A stretch of DNA of 33,188 bases from positions 1 to 33,188 of the forward strand of contig JAQWBK010000006.1 of assembly GCA_028706415.1 (NCBI GenBank). Reading direction: 5' to 3'. The notes beneath the pieces were generated by a model. It ran no database searches and was not told the DNA's origin. It saw only the letters and a list, made by a program, of their open reading frames with translations. Below, in pieces: positions 24,001 to 32,000 of the stretch (the first letter of the stretch is position 1; each line of letters starts with the position of its first letter). This stretch comes from Oscillospiraceae bacterium. GTDB taxonomy: Bacteria; Bacillota; Clostridia; Oscillospirales; Acutalibacteraceae. The position numbers and the translations under genes are program-made.

Positions 24001-24164
24001 ATAAACATGATGAAGATGAAATTATTGCTCACAGTCGGTTCCCTATGGAGATGCTTAATATGGAGGACCGCACTAATTCCTTTAACGAGGTGGTACTTGG
24101 ATATCATAAGTTAAACGCAATGGCCGAAGCAATGCGCTGTCTGCATTGCGACAGGAGGTGTTGA
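21066..24164 (+). CDS. Fused NuoF-like (HydB/HndC) + NfnL/GltD-like FAD-NAD(P) oxidoreductase subunit
   Basis: A 1032-aa flavin/iron-sulfur protein with four parts. (1) Residues 25-110: thioredoxin-like [2Fe-2S] domain, C32, C37, C69, C73. (2) Residues 130-545: NuoF module, FMN/NADH motif GRGGAGFPTG (187-196) and [4Fe-4S] ligands C475, C478, C481 and C521. (3) Residues 550-635: cysteine-rich region with C551, C556, C564, C568 and C603, C607, C611, C615, like the N-terminal cluster domain of glutamate synthase small subunit and NfnL. (4) Residues 655-965: two Rossmann folds, FAD site VIGAGASG (659-666), NAD(P) site VIGGGNTA (789-796) followed by YRR, and C-terminal FAD motif VFAGGDVARGP. In classical HydB part 2 is followed by a two-[4Fe-4S] ferredoxin domain; here a full GltD-like module replaces it. 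Stop is 1 bp before hydA. ATG follows GAAAGGAATG. Confidence 0.92.
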   Translation: MSATIKNIADLNRIKNNYNDKLNKYKFQVLVCSGGGCVSSNCSLVKDAIIDEINKNKLQDEVTVFETGCMGTCAVGPVMLILPDKIFYTELTPETARYIIKSHLIKGIIPEQYTFYDKSLLKHVPNIDDIDFFKNQVKIALRNCGTMDYQSLDAYIARDGYFAAQKAISSDRMKIIQEVKKSGLKGRGGAGFPTGIKWEAGYNAKSDLKYIVCNADEGDPGAFMDRSIIEGDPHTLIEGMTIGGYAIGASVGYVYVRAEYPIAIERLKPSIQEARKRGLLGCKIFGSDFDFDIEIRIGAGAFVCGEETALMSSIEGQRGEPRQKPPLPFQKGLFEKPTIINNVETFAAIPVILLKGSEWYSQFGTENSKGTKVFALAGDVVNTGIIEVPIGMPLGDILFNIGGGMQNKKKFKSAQIGGPSGGCITQDNLNVSTDYESLTKLGAIIGSGGLIAMNEDTCMVDTARFFMDFIQDESCGKCVACRLGTKRMLEILERLTRGDGRQGDIELLEELGETIKETAMCGLGQTAPNPILSTIRYFRNEYEEHIHNKYCRAGVCSELFISPCENTCPANVNIPGYLSLVAEGRFIEAYNLIRQENPFPAVCGRICTHPCEDKCRRGTIDEAVAICDIKRFVADYAHKNEMPFSNDLVFPKNGKSVAVIGAGASGLTCAYYLVRIGYSVDVFEAQPVAGGVLAFGIPEYRLPKKVLEHEIDLIIQSGVNIHLNTEVGKDIDFKKLKSQYDSVYIATGTQFPQLIKIPGEKLTGVIHGINFLKMVSLEDDIILGKTVAVIGGGNTAIDSARTALRLGASKVMMIYRRNIEAMPASETEIHEAVTEGVEIIQLAAPIRFIAGKDGCLSKIECVKMKLGEFDKTGRRKSVEIEGSNFILDVDNVIPAVSQYSDLPFVRKDEINITSWGTFLVDDDTLMTTMEGVFAGGDVARGPDTVISAIADGKKAAESIDRYLGGTGKLNKGNPIDIPDKHDEDEIIAHSRFPMEMLNMEDRTNSFNEVVLGYHKLNAMAEAMRCLHCDRRC

Positions 24165-24165
24165 T

Positions 24166-26190
24166 ATGATAAACCTGACGATTAACGGTAAAAAAATATC
24201 CGCTCCAAAGGGCGCTACAATTATGGAGGCTGCAAAGGCAAACAACATCAACATTCCCAACCTTTGTTATCTTCAGGATGTACATAAATTCGGTTCTTGC
24301 AGGATTTGTGTTGTGGAGGTAAAGGGGGCAAGAACACTTCAGGCATCCTGCATGACGGCTGTATCAGAAGGCATGGAGGTATACACCAACTCTGACAAGG
24401 TGCGCAAGGCACGCAAGGTTCTGTATGAGCTTATTTTATCCGACCATTCCCAAGAATGCCTTAGCTGTAAACGCAACAAAAGCTGTGAACTTCAAGAGTT
24501 GGGAAAAACTCTGGGGGTCGATGAAACCCGATTTCACGGGGAACGCTCCGATTGCGTTATCGATCTGTCCCCCTCAATAATACGCGATACATCCAAATGT
24601 ATTCTTTGCAGAAGATGTGTAACCGCCTGCAACATAATTCAGGGCACCGGTGTCATAAATGCTCAAAATAGAGGCTTTAAAACGGTTATCGGCACCGCCA
24701 TGGATTTACCTCTGGGGGATGTAAACTGTATATTCTGTGGGCAATGCACGGTTGTCTGCCCTGTTGATGCTTTAAAGGAAGCCGATGCAATTGAAGATGT
24801 ATGGGATGCAATCAATAACGAGAAAAAATATGTTGTTGCCCAGACTGCTCCTGCAATTCGTGTAGCTTTAGGAGAGGAATTTGGTTATGAGCCGGGTACT
24901 CTTGTCACGGGCAAGCTGGCGGCCTCCCTGCGTGCACTTGGGTTTGACAGCGTATTCGACACCAACTTTACGGCGGATCTAACCATCATGGAAGAGGGAA
25001 CCGAGCTTTTAAATCGGCTGAAAAACCTGGTAACCGGCAAAGAGGCAACCCTACCCATGATTACAAGCTGCAGCCCGGGCTGGATAAAATATGTTGAGCA
25101 TACCTATCCCGAAAAACTGGACCATTTATCCACCTGTAAATCTCCCCACACCATGATGGGCGCGCTGATCAAATCCTATTATGCAAAATTAATTGATACC
25201 GACCCTGGGAATATTTATGTTGTATCGATAATGCCATGCACAGCAAAGAAATTTGAAATATCGCGCCCTGAAATGAAAAACGACGATATGCCTAATGTTG
25301 ATGCGGTGCTGACCACAAGGGAGCTTGCATCAATGATAAAGGGGGCGGGCATCGATTTTGTAAAGCTACCGGATGAGGAATTTGATAATCCTCTGGGTAT
25401 GTCAACCGGCGCCGCCGATATTTTCGGTGTTACCGGAGGAGTTATGGAGGCAGCCCTGAGAACGGTTTATGAGCTTGTAACCGGTCGGGAAATTCCGTTT
25501 AAAGGCTTGCATGTTACACCGGTTATCGGTTTCGACAGGGTAAAGACTGCCGAAATAATAATTGAAAACCCATTACCCGAATATGCGGCATTTGACCAAG
25601 TTACATTAAAGGTTGCCGTAACAAGCGGTACCAAGGGTGCAAAACAGTTAATGGATGAAATAAGTACAGGTAAATCTAAATATCATTTTATTGAGGTTAT
25701 GGGGTGTCCGGGCGGCTGTATCACCGGCGGAGGACAGCCCAGGTCGCAGGATCCGAAAATCGGTGAAAAAAGGTTGAAAGGACTTTATAAAGAGGACGAG
25801 GGCAAGCCTCTCAGAAAATCACATGAAAATCCATATATAAGCGCAATTTATAAGGAATTCTTGGAATATCCCGGAAGTCATATTTCTCATGAACTCCTTC
25901 ATACACATTATGTAAGACGGGGTATATTCAACGAGCTAACCGACGAAAGATTCGCAGTAAATGGGGGTATAAAATTGGTGAAACACAAGTTGAATGAAGG
26001 CTCTGAGCAGAGCAGTCGGATGTCAGACCGAAGAAAGCGAATTCGCGAAGAATCCGAATCGGAAGAACTGCTTGTTTTAAGAGCCGAAAATGAAAAGTTG
26101 AAAAATGAGCTTGCAGACACTCTTGAAACGGTGGAAATATTCAAACAGGTAATTGCCGATCAATCCAGTAACAAGAACAAGCATGATTGA
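24166..26190 (+). CDS. hydA: [FeFe] hydrogenase catalytic subunit (NAD(P)-linked, group A)
   Basis: Catalytic subunit making or consuming H2. Of 674 aa, the N-terminus has a [2Fe-2S] ferredoxin fold (C34, C45, C48, C62), a His-ligated [4Fe-4S] (H94, C98, C101, C107) and two [4Fe-4S] clusters (C145, C148, C151, C155; C188, C191, C194, C198). The H-cluster domain has TSCSPGW (300-306), MPCTAKKFE (357-365) and EVMGCPGGCITGGGQP (510-525). TSCSPGW differs from TSCCPxW of the monomeric clostridial enzyme; from memory the Ser form is usual in multimeric NAD-linked enzymes. The small domain ends near 590 (LLHTHY-RRG-FNELT). Residues about 605-674 are an added charged, predicted coiled-coil tail (LRAENEKLKNELADTLETV). 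Start follows AGGAGGTG overlapping the previous gene. No HydE, HydF or HydG maturases are in the window. Confidence 0.96.
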   Translation: MINLTINGKKISAPKGATIMEAAKANNINIPNLCYLQDVHKFGSCRICVVEVKGARTLQASCMTAVSEGMEVYTNSDKVRKARKVLYELILSDHSQECLSCKRNKSCELQELGKTLGVDETRFHGERSDCVIDLSPSIIRDTSKCILCRRCVTACNIIQGTGVINAQNRGFKTVIGTAMDLPLGDVNCIFCGQCTVVCPVDALKEADAIEDVWDAINNEKKYVVAQTAPAIRVALGEEFGYEPGTLVTGKLAASLRALGFDSVFDTNFTADLTIMEEGTELLNRLKNLVTGKEATLPMITSCSPGWIKYVEHTYPEKLDHLSTCKSPHTMMGALIKSYYAKLIDTDPGNIYVVSIMPCTAKKFEISRPEMKNDDMPNVDAVLTTRELASMIKGAGIDFVKLPDEEFDNPLGMSTGAADIFGVTGGVMEAALRTVYELVTGREIPFKGLHVTPVIGFDRVKTAEIIIENPLPEYAAFDQVTLKVAVTSGTKGAKQLMDEISTGKSKYHFIEVMGCPGGCITGGGQPRSQDPKIGEKRLKGLYKEDEGKPLRKSHENPYISAIYKEFLEYPGSHISHELLHTHYVRRGIFNELTDERFAVNGGIKLVKHKLNEGSEQSSRMSDRRKRIREESESEELLVLRAENEKLKNELADTLETVEIFKQVIADQSSNKNKHD

Positions 26191-26209
26191 GCATGTTTAG
26201 AATATTTTA

Positions 26210-26254
26210 AAAACCCGACCACCCTCAGGAAAATTCCGAGGGTGGTCGGGTTTT
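26210..26254 (+). terminator. Terminator of the hydrogenase operon
   Basis: Perfect 17-bp arms AAAACCCGACCACCCTC (26210-26226) and GAGGGTGGTCGGGTTTT (26238-26254), loop 11 nt. It lies 20 bp after the hydA stop and is the strongest stem of this type in the window. Confidence 0.9.
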
Positions 26255-26322
26255 ACGATTTGGGCCCCTCCCCTGCCTTAACCACTAATATTAAGTATAA
26301 TAGTTTTGTTATCTAAATATTA

Positions 26323-26351
26323 TTGTATTAGTTTTAATTTTGTAATATAAT
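26323..26351 (+). promoter_or_regulatory. Predicted promoter for the response regulator gene
   Basis: TTGTAT (26323-26328), 17-bp spacer and TATAAT (26346-26351) in a very AT-rich stretch. Several other AT-rich hexamers overlap, so the exact start is uncertain. Confidence 0.5.
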
Positions 26352-26405
26352 ATTTATAATGCTAAATAATTATCATTTTTACCATTTCTATAAAGGGATG
26401 AATGC

Positions 26406-27086
26406 ATGGATGACATCAGGTTGTTGTTTGCCGAGAGCAATCCCGATATAATTTGCTCAGTCAAGGATTGTATCGATACCGAGGGTTATTATGCCGATTT
26501 GGTACCGAATGGTATTGCTGCGATTAAATCTTTCAGAAGAACCAACTATGACCTTATTATTATTGATTCCCATCTGCCCGAGCTTGACGGCTACAATGTA
26601 TGTTATCAAATAAGAAAGGTTTCGGACATCCCGATAATTATTATCAGCAGCATGAAGGAAGAAACAGAAAAACTATCATTCTATAAAATTGGTGCAGATG
26701 ATTTTCTTGTGAAGCCCGTTTCAATGTCAGAGCTTATGGCAAAAATAAAAGTGTTACTGCGCAGAACCTCCTCATTAAAAAGCGTATTATCCCGAATAAT
26801 TTCGGTGGGTCAGATACAAATCGATACCGTATCCAGAATGGTATACATAAACGAAAATGAGGTACAGCTCACTCCCAAGGAGTATGAGCTTCTTGTGTTT
26901 TTGTCTCAGAACCCCAACAGGGCATTATCCAGAGAGGTGTTGCTGAATGAGGTTTGGGGGATTGATTTTTTAGGTTCTGACAGAACGGTTGACACACATA
27001 TAAAAACACTGCGGGACAGTTTGAAGCCCTATCATCAGTGCATTGCCACCGTCTGGGGATACGGCTATAAATTTGAGATAACATAA
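26406..27086 (+). CDS. OmpR/PhoB-type response regulator, orphan
   Basis: A 226-aa transcription regulator with an N-terminal receiver domain (about 4-118) and a C-terminal winged helix (about 128-225; LTPKEYELLVFLSQNPNRALSREVLLNEVWG and the GYGYKF wing). The phospho-acceptor Asp is D54 in IIIDSHLPELDG, the switch Ser is S81 and the conserved Lys is K103. The acidic pocket at 10-11 reads Glu-Ser rather than the usual Asp/Glu pair, so one metal-coordinating acid is absent or moved. No sensor kinase is adjacent, so partner and targets are unknown. It lies between the hydrogenase operon and perR and could control either, but that is only proximity. Confidence 0.9.
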   Translation: MDDIRLLFAESNPDIICSVKDCIDTEGYYADLVPNGIAAIKSFRRTNYDLIIIDSHLPELDGYNVCYQIRKVSDIPIIIISSMKEETEKLSFYKIGADDFLVKPVSMSELMAKIKVLLRRTSSLKSVLSRIISVGQIQIDTVSRMVYINENEVQLTPKEYELLVFLSQNPNRALSREVLLNEVWGIDFLGSDRTVDTHIKTLRDSLKPYHQCIATVWGYGYKFEIT

Positions 27087-27101
27087 AATATCGTGTATAC
27101 A
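27073..27101 (+). promoter_or_regulatory. Predicted promoter for perR with overlapping dyad
   Basis: TTGAGA (27073-27078), 17-bp spacer and TATACA (27096-27101). The -35 lies inside the end of the response regulator gene. CAAAATTATATTTG (27100-27113), a rough dyad directly at the start site, could be an autoregulatory operator. Confidence 0.5.
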
Positions 27102-27157
27102 AAATTATATTTGCAGACAATTATTGACCCAACTATTGGTAAGGAGCGGTAAAATAT

Positions 27158-27571
27158 ATGGCTGAAAATGATTTATACAGCGTTCTTTCGTCACACGGAA
27201 TTCGTCCGACACAGCAGAGAATTTCCGTTTATAAATACCTGCTGTCTCATCCCGTCCACCCTTCGGCCGACACCATTTACAGGGCGTTGTCACAAGAGTT
27301 TCCGGTGTTTTCAAGAACAACAATCTATAATACTCTGAACTCTCTTGAAAAGTCCGGCTTGGTAAGGTCGATAAATATTCAGCACGATGAACAGAGGTTT
27401 GATACTACGACCGAGGATCACGGGCATTTTTTATGTATAGAGTGTAACGAGATTACCGATTTTGATATTACCCGGGGAGTTTTAATTACTTTATGCCCCC
27501 AGGGATATGAAAATATCAGGGGGGATGTTTTCATTACGGGGTTTTGCCCGAAATGCAAAGAAAAGCGCTAG
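27158..27571 (+). CDS. perR: Fur-family transcriptional repressor, PerR type
   Basis: A 137-aa Fur-family regulator. An N-terminal winged helix (about 10-75, with SRTTIYNTLNSLEKSGLV) is followed by a metal-binding dimer domain. Structural zinc ligands are C93, C96, C130 and C133. The regulatory Fe/Mn ligands of B. subtilis PerR (H37, D85, H91, H93, D104) all have counterparts at a constant offset of three: H34, D82, H88, H90, D101. That supports peroxide sensing by metal-catalysed His oxidation rather than iron sensing. ATG 27158 follows AAGGAGCGG. No catalase, rubrerythrin or ahpC is adjacent, so its regulon lies elsewhere. A MITE-A starts 18 bp after the stop. Confidence 0.9.
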   Translation: MAENDLYSVLSSHGIRPTQQRISVYKYLLSHPVHPSADTIYRALSQEFPVFSRTTIYNTLNSLEKSGLVRSINIQHDEQRFDTTTEDHGHFLCIECNEITDFDITRGVLITLCPQGYENIRGDVFITGFCPKCKEKR

Positions 27572-27589
27572 TTTACTAAACTTGTTTAT

Positions 27590-27744
27590 GGTCACCTATA
27601 AAAACCTGTTTTGAACGGATTCCGAGTGTAATTTTTGTCGGGCAAGGAAAGACGACGATGCAATGCCTTCAGCATTACGAGGAGGTTTGACCAGTCCGGC
27701 GGAAATTGTGCCGGAAGACGCCGGAAGGGATTTTAGAGGTGACC
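27590..27744 (+). mobile_element. MITE-A, full copy (155 bp)
   Basis: GGTCACCTATAAAAACC (27590-27606) and the complementary end closing at GGTGACC (27738-27744) are terminal inverted repeats. The interior matches the 11584-11740 copy in reverse orientation. Flanking TTAT and TTAC agree at three of four bases only. The short open frames across it are not genes. With the carA promoter it accounts for the 352-bp gap 27572-27924. Confidence 0.85.
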
Positions 27745-27826
27745 TTACATTATTATTAAAAATCATTTTGTTATTTATCACCATATTATTGCAGGGTTTT
27801 GAAGTATTTATTTTTATATTATTTGC

Positions 27827-27855
27827 TTGACCAAACTGGATGATGCCTGTATAAT
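27827..27855 (+). promoter_or_regulatory. Predicted strong promoter for carA-carB/dapF
   Basis: TTGACC (27827-27832), 17-bp spacer and TATAAT (27850-27855). Transcription should begin near 27862, so an in-frame ATG at 27859 cannot be the start of carA. The leader to TTG 27925 is about 63 nt. I found no PyrR-type or arginine attenuator hairpin in it. Confidence 0.8.
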
Positions 27856-27924
27856 AATTTGTTAGAAACTATCATGTTTTTATTTGAAAATCCATCACAG
27901 ATGATTATTATGGAGGGATCTGCA

Positions 27925-29004
27925 TTGGAGCAAACGGCTTATCTTATTCTTGAAAACGGGCAGATTTTTAAGGGACAGCGTTTTGGTGCTGACGGTGATA
28001 TTACCGGAGAAATTGTTTTTACCACATCGATGATCGGCTATCTCGAAACATTGACAGACCCGAGTTATTACGGGCAGATGGTTGTTCAAACATTTCCTTT
28101 GATTGGTAATTACGGCGTTATTCCTTCGGATTTTGAAAGTGATTCATCCCATGTTAAAGCTTATATCGTCAGAGAATGGTGTCAGGAGCCCTCTAATTTT
28201 CGTAGTGAGGGAAATCTTGACGCTTTTTTAAAGTCCCAAAATGTTATAGGTATTTATAATATTGATACCCGTGCACTGACCAGAATATTGCGGGAATACG
28301 GAGTTATGAACGCCAGGATAACATCCTCGGCGGAGGATATCCAAGCCTCTCCAGAAAATTTGAAAAAATATAAAGTTGATAATGCTGTTTCCTCTGTCAG
28401 CCGAGATAAGCCATATGAACTAGAAAACTCGGCCGGTAAATACAAGATAGTGCTATGGGATTTCGGCGCAAAAGCTAATATTCGCCGCGAGCTGGAAAAG
28501 CGGGAATGCCAGGTCATTGTGGCACCTGCTGGAGCCACCGCCAGCGAAATTATTGCAATGAAGCCGGACGGTGTTGTGCTGTCTAACGGTCCCGGAGATC
28601 CAAAAGAAAATCCGGAAATAATTAAAGAGATTAGCAAGCTGTGCGAAGCAAAAATACCGATGTTTTCGGTCAGCTTGGGGCATCTGCTGCTCGCCCTTTC
28701 ACAGGGAGCCCAAACCGTCAGGTTGAAATACGGCCATCACGGAGGCAATCAGCCTGTAAAGCAGATTTCAACCGGCAGATTATATGTCACAAGCCAAAAC
28801 CATAATTATGCGGTTGACGGCAACACCCTCCCCAAAAATGCCGCCATCAGCTTTGTCAATGCAAACGACGGTACCCCCGAAGGTATCGAATATTCAGATA
28901 TGCCGGCATTTTCGGTACAGTTCCATCCGGAAGCCGCCGCAGGTCCTCTGGATACCTGCTTTATGTTTGACAAATTTATAGATATGATTAAGGAGGGCCG
29001 CTGA
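27925..29004 (+). CDS. carA: Carbamoyl-phosphate synthase small subunit; catalytic Cys replaced by Ser
   Basis: Normally the class I glutamine amidotransferase that feeds NH3 to CarB. The start is taken as TTG 27925: GGAGGG lies 7 nt upstream, the promoter places the mRNA start after the upstream ATG, and the protein (359 aa) then begins EQTAYLILENGQIFKG like other CarA. The N-terminal CarA domain (TTSMIGYLETLTDPSYYGQMV region) is intact. In the glutaminase domain the nucleophile motif, normally G-x-C-L-G-H-Q, reads FSVSLGHLL: Ser250 (codon AGC 28672-28674) replaces Cys and Leu254 (28684-28686) replaces Gln. The His/Glu pair remains in QFHPEA (H334, E336), and SQNHNYAVD is present. By analogy with E. 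coli C269S and mammalian CPS I, it should not hydrolyse glutamine but may support ammonia-dependent synthesis. Stop is 2 bp before carB. Confidence 0.93.
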   Translation: MEQTAYLILENGQIFKGQRFGADGDITGEIVFTTSMIGYLETLTDPSYYGQMVVQTFPLIGNYGVIPSDFESDSSHVKAYIVREWCQEPSNFRSEGNLDAFLKSQNVIGIYNIDTRALTRILREYGVMNARITSSAEDIQASPENLKKYKVDNAVSSVSRDKPYELENSAGKYKIVLWDFGAKANIRRELEKRECQVIVAPAGATASEIIAMKPDGVVLSNGPGDPKENPEIIKEISKLCEAKIPMFSVSLGHLLLALSQGAQTVRLKYGHHGGNQPVKQISTGRLYVTSQNHNYAVDGNTLPKNAAISFVNANDGTPEGIEYSDMPAFSVQFHPEAAAGPLDTCFMFDKFIDMIKEGR

Positions 29005-29006
29005 AC

Positions 29007-32000
29007 ATGCCATTGAATAAAGAATTAAAGAAAATACTTGTTATCGGTTCGGGTCCGATTGTTATAGGACAAGCTGCCGAATTTGATTATGCCGGCACCC
29101 AGGCATGTCGTGCCCTCAAAGAGGAAGGTATTGAGGTAGTTCTTGTAAACTCCAACCCTGCCACCATAATGACCGACAATGCCATGGCCGATAAGATTTA
29201 TATAGAGCCCCTTACCCCCGAAACATTAAAGCGGATAATATTGCTTGAAAAACCTGACAGTGTGCTTTCAACCCTGGGGGGGCAAACCGGTCTTACTTTG
29301 TCCATGCAGCTTGCAAAGGAAGGCTTTTTGGAGCAGAACAATGTCAGACTGCTGGGGGCCAATCCTGTTACAATTGATAAGGCGGAAGACAGGCAGATGT
29401 TCAAGGATACCATGCTTGAAATCGGTGAACCGGTCATCCCTTCCCTTGTGGTCACCGATGTAGAAGCTGCCGCAAAATTTGCAGATGAAATCGGATATCC
29501 CGTAATCATCCGTCCCGCATTTACATTGGGCGGAACCGGTGGCGGTATTGTCAATAATCAACTCGAGCTTCATGAAATTGCAAGCAACGGTCTTCGTCTA
29601 TCCCCCATCACCCAGATACTTGTAGAAAAATGTATTACCGGCTGGAAGGAAATCGAGTTTGAGGTCATGAGGGACAGCGCGGGCAGCGTTATTACCATCT
29701 GCAGTATGGAAAACTTTGACCCTGTGGGCGTTCACACCGGGGACAGCATAGTAATCGCTCCGGCAGTTACCCTTTCTGATAAAGAGTACCAAATGCTAAG
29801 GTCGGCAGCCCTCAACATTATCACCGCTCTTGAATTAGAGGGTGGGTGTAACTGCCAGTTTGCTTTAAAGACCGACAGCTTTGAATATGCGGTTATCGAG
29901 GTAAACCCGCGTGTATCGCGTTCTTCCGCTCTGGCATCCAAGGCTACCGGATACCCCATTGCAAAGGTAGCAGCCAAGATCGCAATAGGATATACGCTTG
30001 ATGAGATTAAAAACGAAGTTACAGGCAAAACATCCGCCTGCTTTGAGCCCGCACTTGATTATGTAGTGGTCAAGCTGCCAAAATGGCCTTTTGATAAATT
30101 CGTATATGCAAAGCGCACTCTGGGAACCCAAATGAAGGCAACCGGAGAGGTTATGGCAATCGGCGTAAGCTTTGAACAAGCCATAATGAAAGCGGTGCGC
30201 GGGGCAGAAATATCCCTTGACAGTTTAGGGCTTCCAAAACTGGCCGAGCTGAGTGATGAGGAGATAGCAAGCCGTCTGTCCAACTGTGATGATGAGCGGC
30301 TGTTTGTAATCTTTGAAGCAATCAAGCGCGGGATTTCGTGTGAAAGAATAAACGAAATTACCGGAATTGACCTTTGGTTCATGTATAAGCTTAAAAATCT
30401 TGCAAATCTTGAAAAGATGATGGCCGCCGGACTTACAGATGACCTTTATCTTGAAGCAAAGAAGCGCGGATATCCCGACAAGGTTATTGAGCGCATTTCC
30501 GGCTGTAAAGTAGAAAAGCCTGCCAGGGCAGTGTTTAAAATGGTGGATACCTGTGCTGCCGAATTTTCAGCTCAGACACCTTATTTCTACTCAACCTATG
30601 ATCAGGAGAACGAAGCTGCAGAATTTATCTCAAAAAATAAAAGCGATAAAAAGACTGTTATTGTATTCGGTTCGGGGCCCATCCGTATCGGGCAGGGTAT
30701 AGAATTTGACTATGCCTCGGTTCACTGTGTATGGGCACTTAAAAAGGCAGGGTACGAGGTTGTTATAGTCAACAACAATCCCGAAACGGTATCAACCGAT
30801 TTTGATACCGCCGACCGACTTTATTTTGAACCTCTCACAACCGAGGATGTAATGAACATCATAAACACCGAAAAACCGTATGGTGTTGTGGTGGCCTTCG
30901 GCGGACAGACTTCCATTAAGCTTGCAAATTATCTTGAATCCCAGGGTGTACGCATACTCGGTACCCCCGCCGACAGCATCGATGCCGCCGAAGATAGGGA
31001 GCGTTTTGACGCTCTGCTTGAAAGGCTGAATATTCTCCGCCCCGAGGGCACCACCATAATGAATACAGAGGATGCTCTCACGGCCGCCAATGCACTTGGC
31101 TACCCTGTTTTGATGCGTCCGTCTTATGTGTTGGGCGGTCAGAATATGATAATCGCTTTCTGCGACGAGGATATTATCGAATATATGAAAATAATCCTCT
31201 CACACGGTATCAGTAATCCGGTTTTGATTGATAAATACCTGATGGGTATCGAAGTCGAGGTTGATGCAATCTGCGACGGTGAGGATATTCTTATACCCGG
31301 CATTATGGAACATATTGAACGGGCGGGAATTCATTCGGGCGACTCAATTGCTGTATACCCCTCGTGGAATGTCAGCGGGCAACAGATTGAACACCTTACC
31401 GAATACACCAAAAACCTGGCACTATCACTGAGTACGCGTGGACTGATTAATATTCAATATGTTATTCACGAAAACAAGATATTCGTAATAGAGGTTAATC
31501 CCCGTTCCTCCCGTACCATTCCATATATCAGCAAGGTGACCGGGGTTCCGATGGTGGATCTTGCAACCCGCGCCATGCTGGGCGAAAAATTAAAGGATAT
31601 GGGTTACGGCACCGGTCTGTATCGCACCCCTCCCTATATAGCGGTAAAGGTTCCGGTTTTCTCGTTTGAAAAGCTGATTGATGTAGATACCCATCTTGGC
31701 CCCGAAATGAAATCCACCGGCGAGGTTTTGGGTATCGGAAAATCCCTTGACGAAGCTCTTTATAAAGGATTGATTGCAGCCGGTTATGAAATGAAAAAGC
31801 AAGGCGGGGTATTGGTTACAGTACGCGACACCGACAAGGCTGAAATAGTTGATACCACCAAACGGTATGTCGAGCTTGGATTTACCATTTATGCAACCAA
31901 AGGTACTTCTGAAATTTTGGCAGAGGCCGGAATTGATTCCGAGGTTGTAAGCAAAATCCATGAATCCGATAAAAATGTAATCACCCTTCTGGAAAGCGGA

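Noticed and set aside
27596..27784. Minus-strand open frame in the perR-carA gap
   Set aside because: It is the MITE-A sequence; other copies of the element break the frame.
27859..27924. ATG 27859 as carA start
   Set aside because: It lies only 4 bp after the predicted -10, before the expected mRNA start; TTG 27925 has GGAGGG at correct spacing and gives the usual N-terminus.
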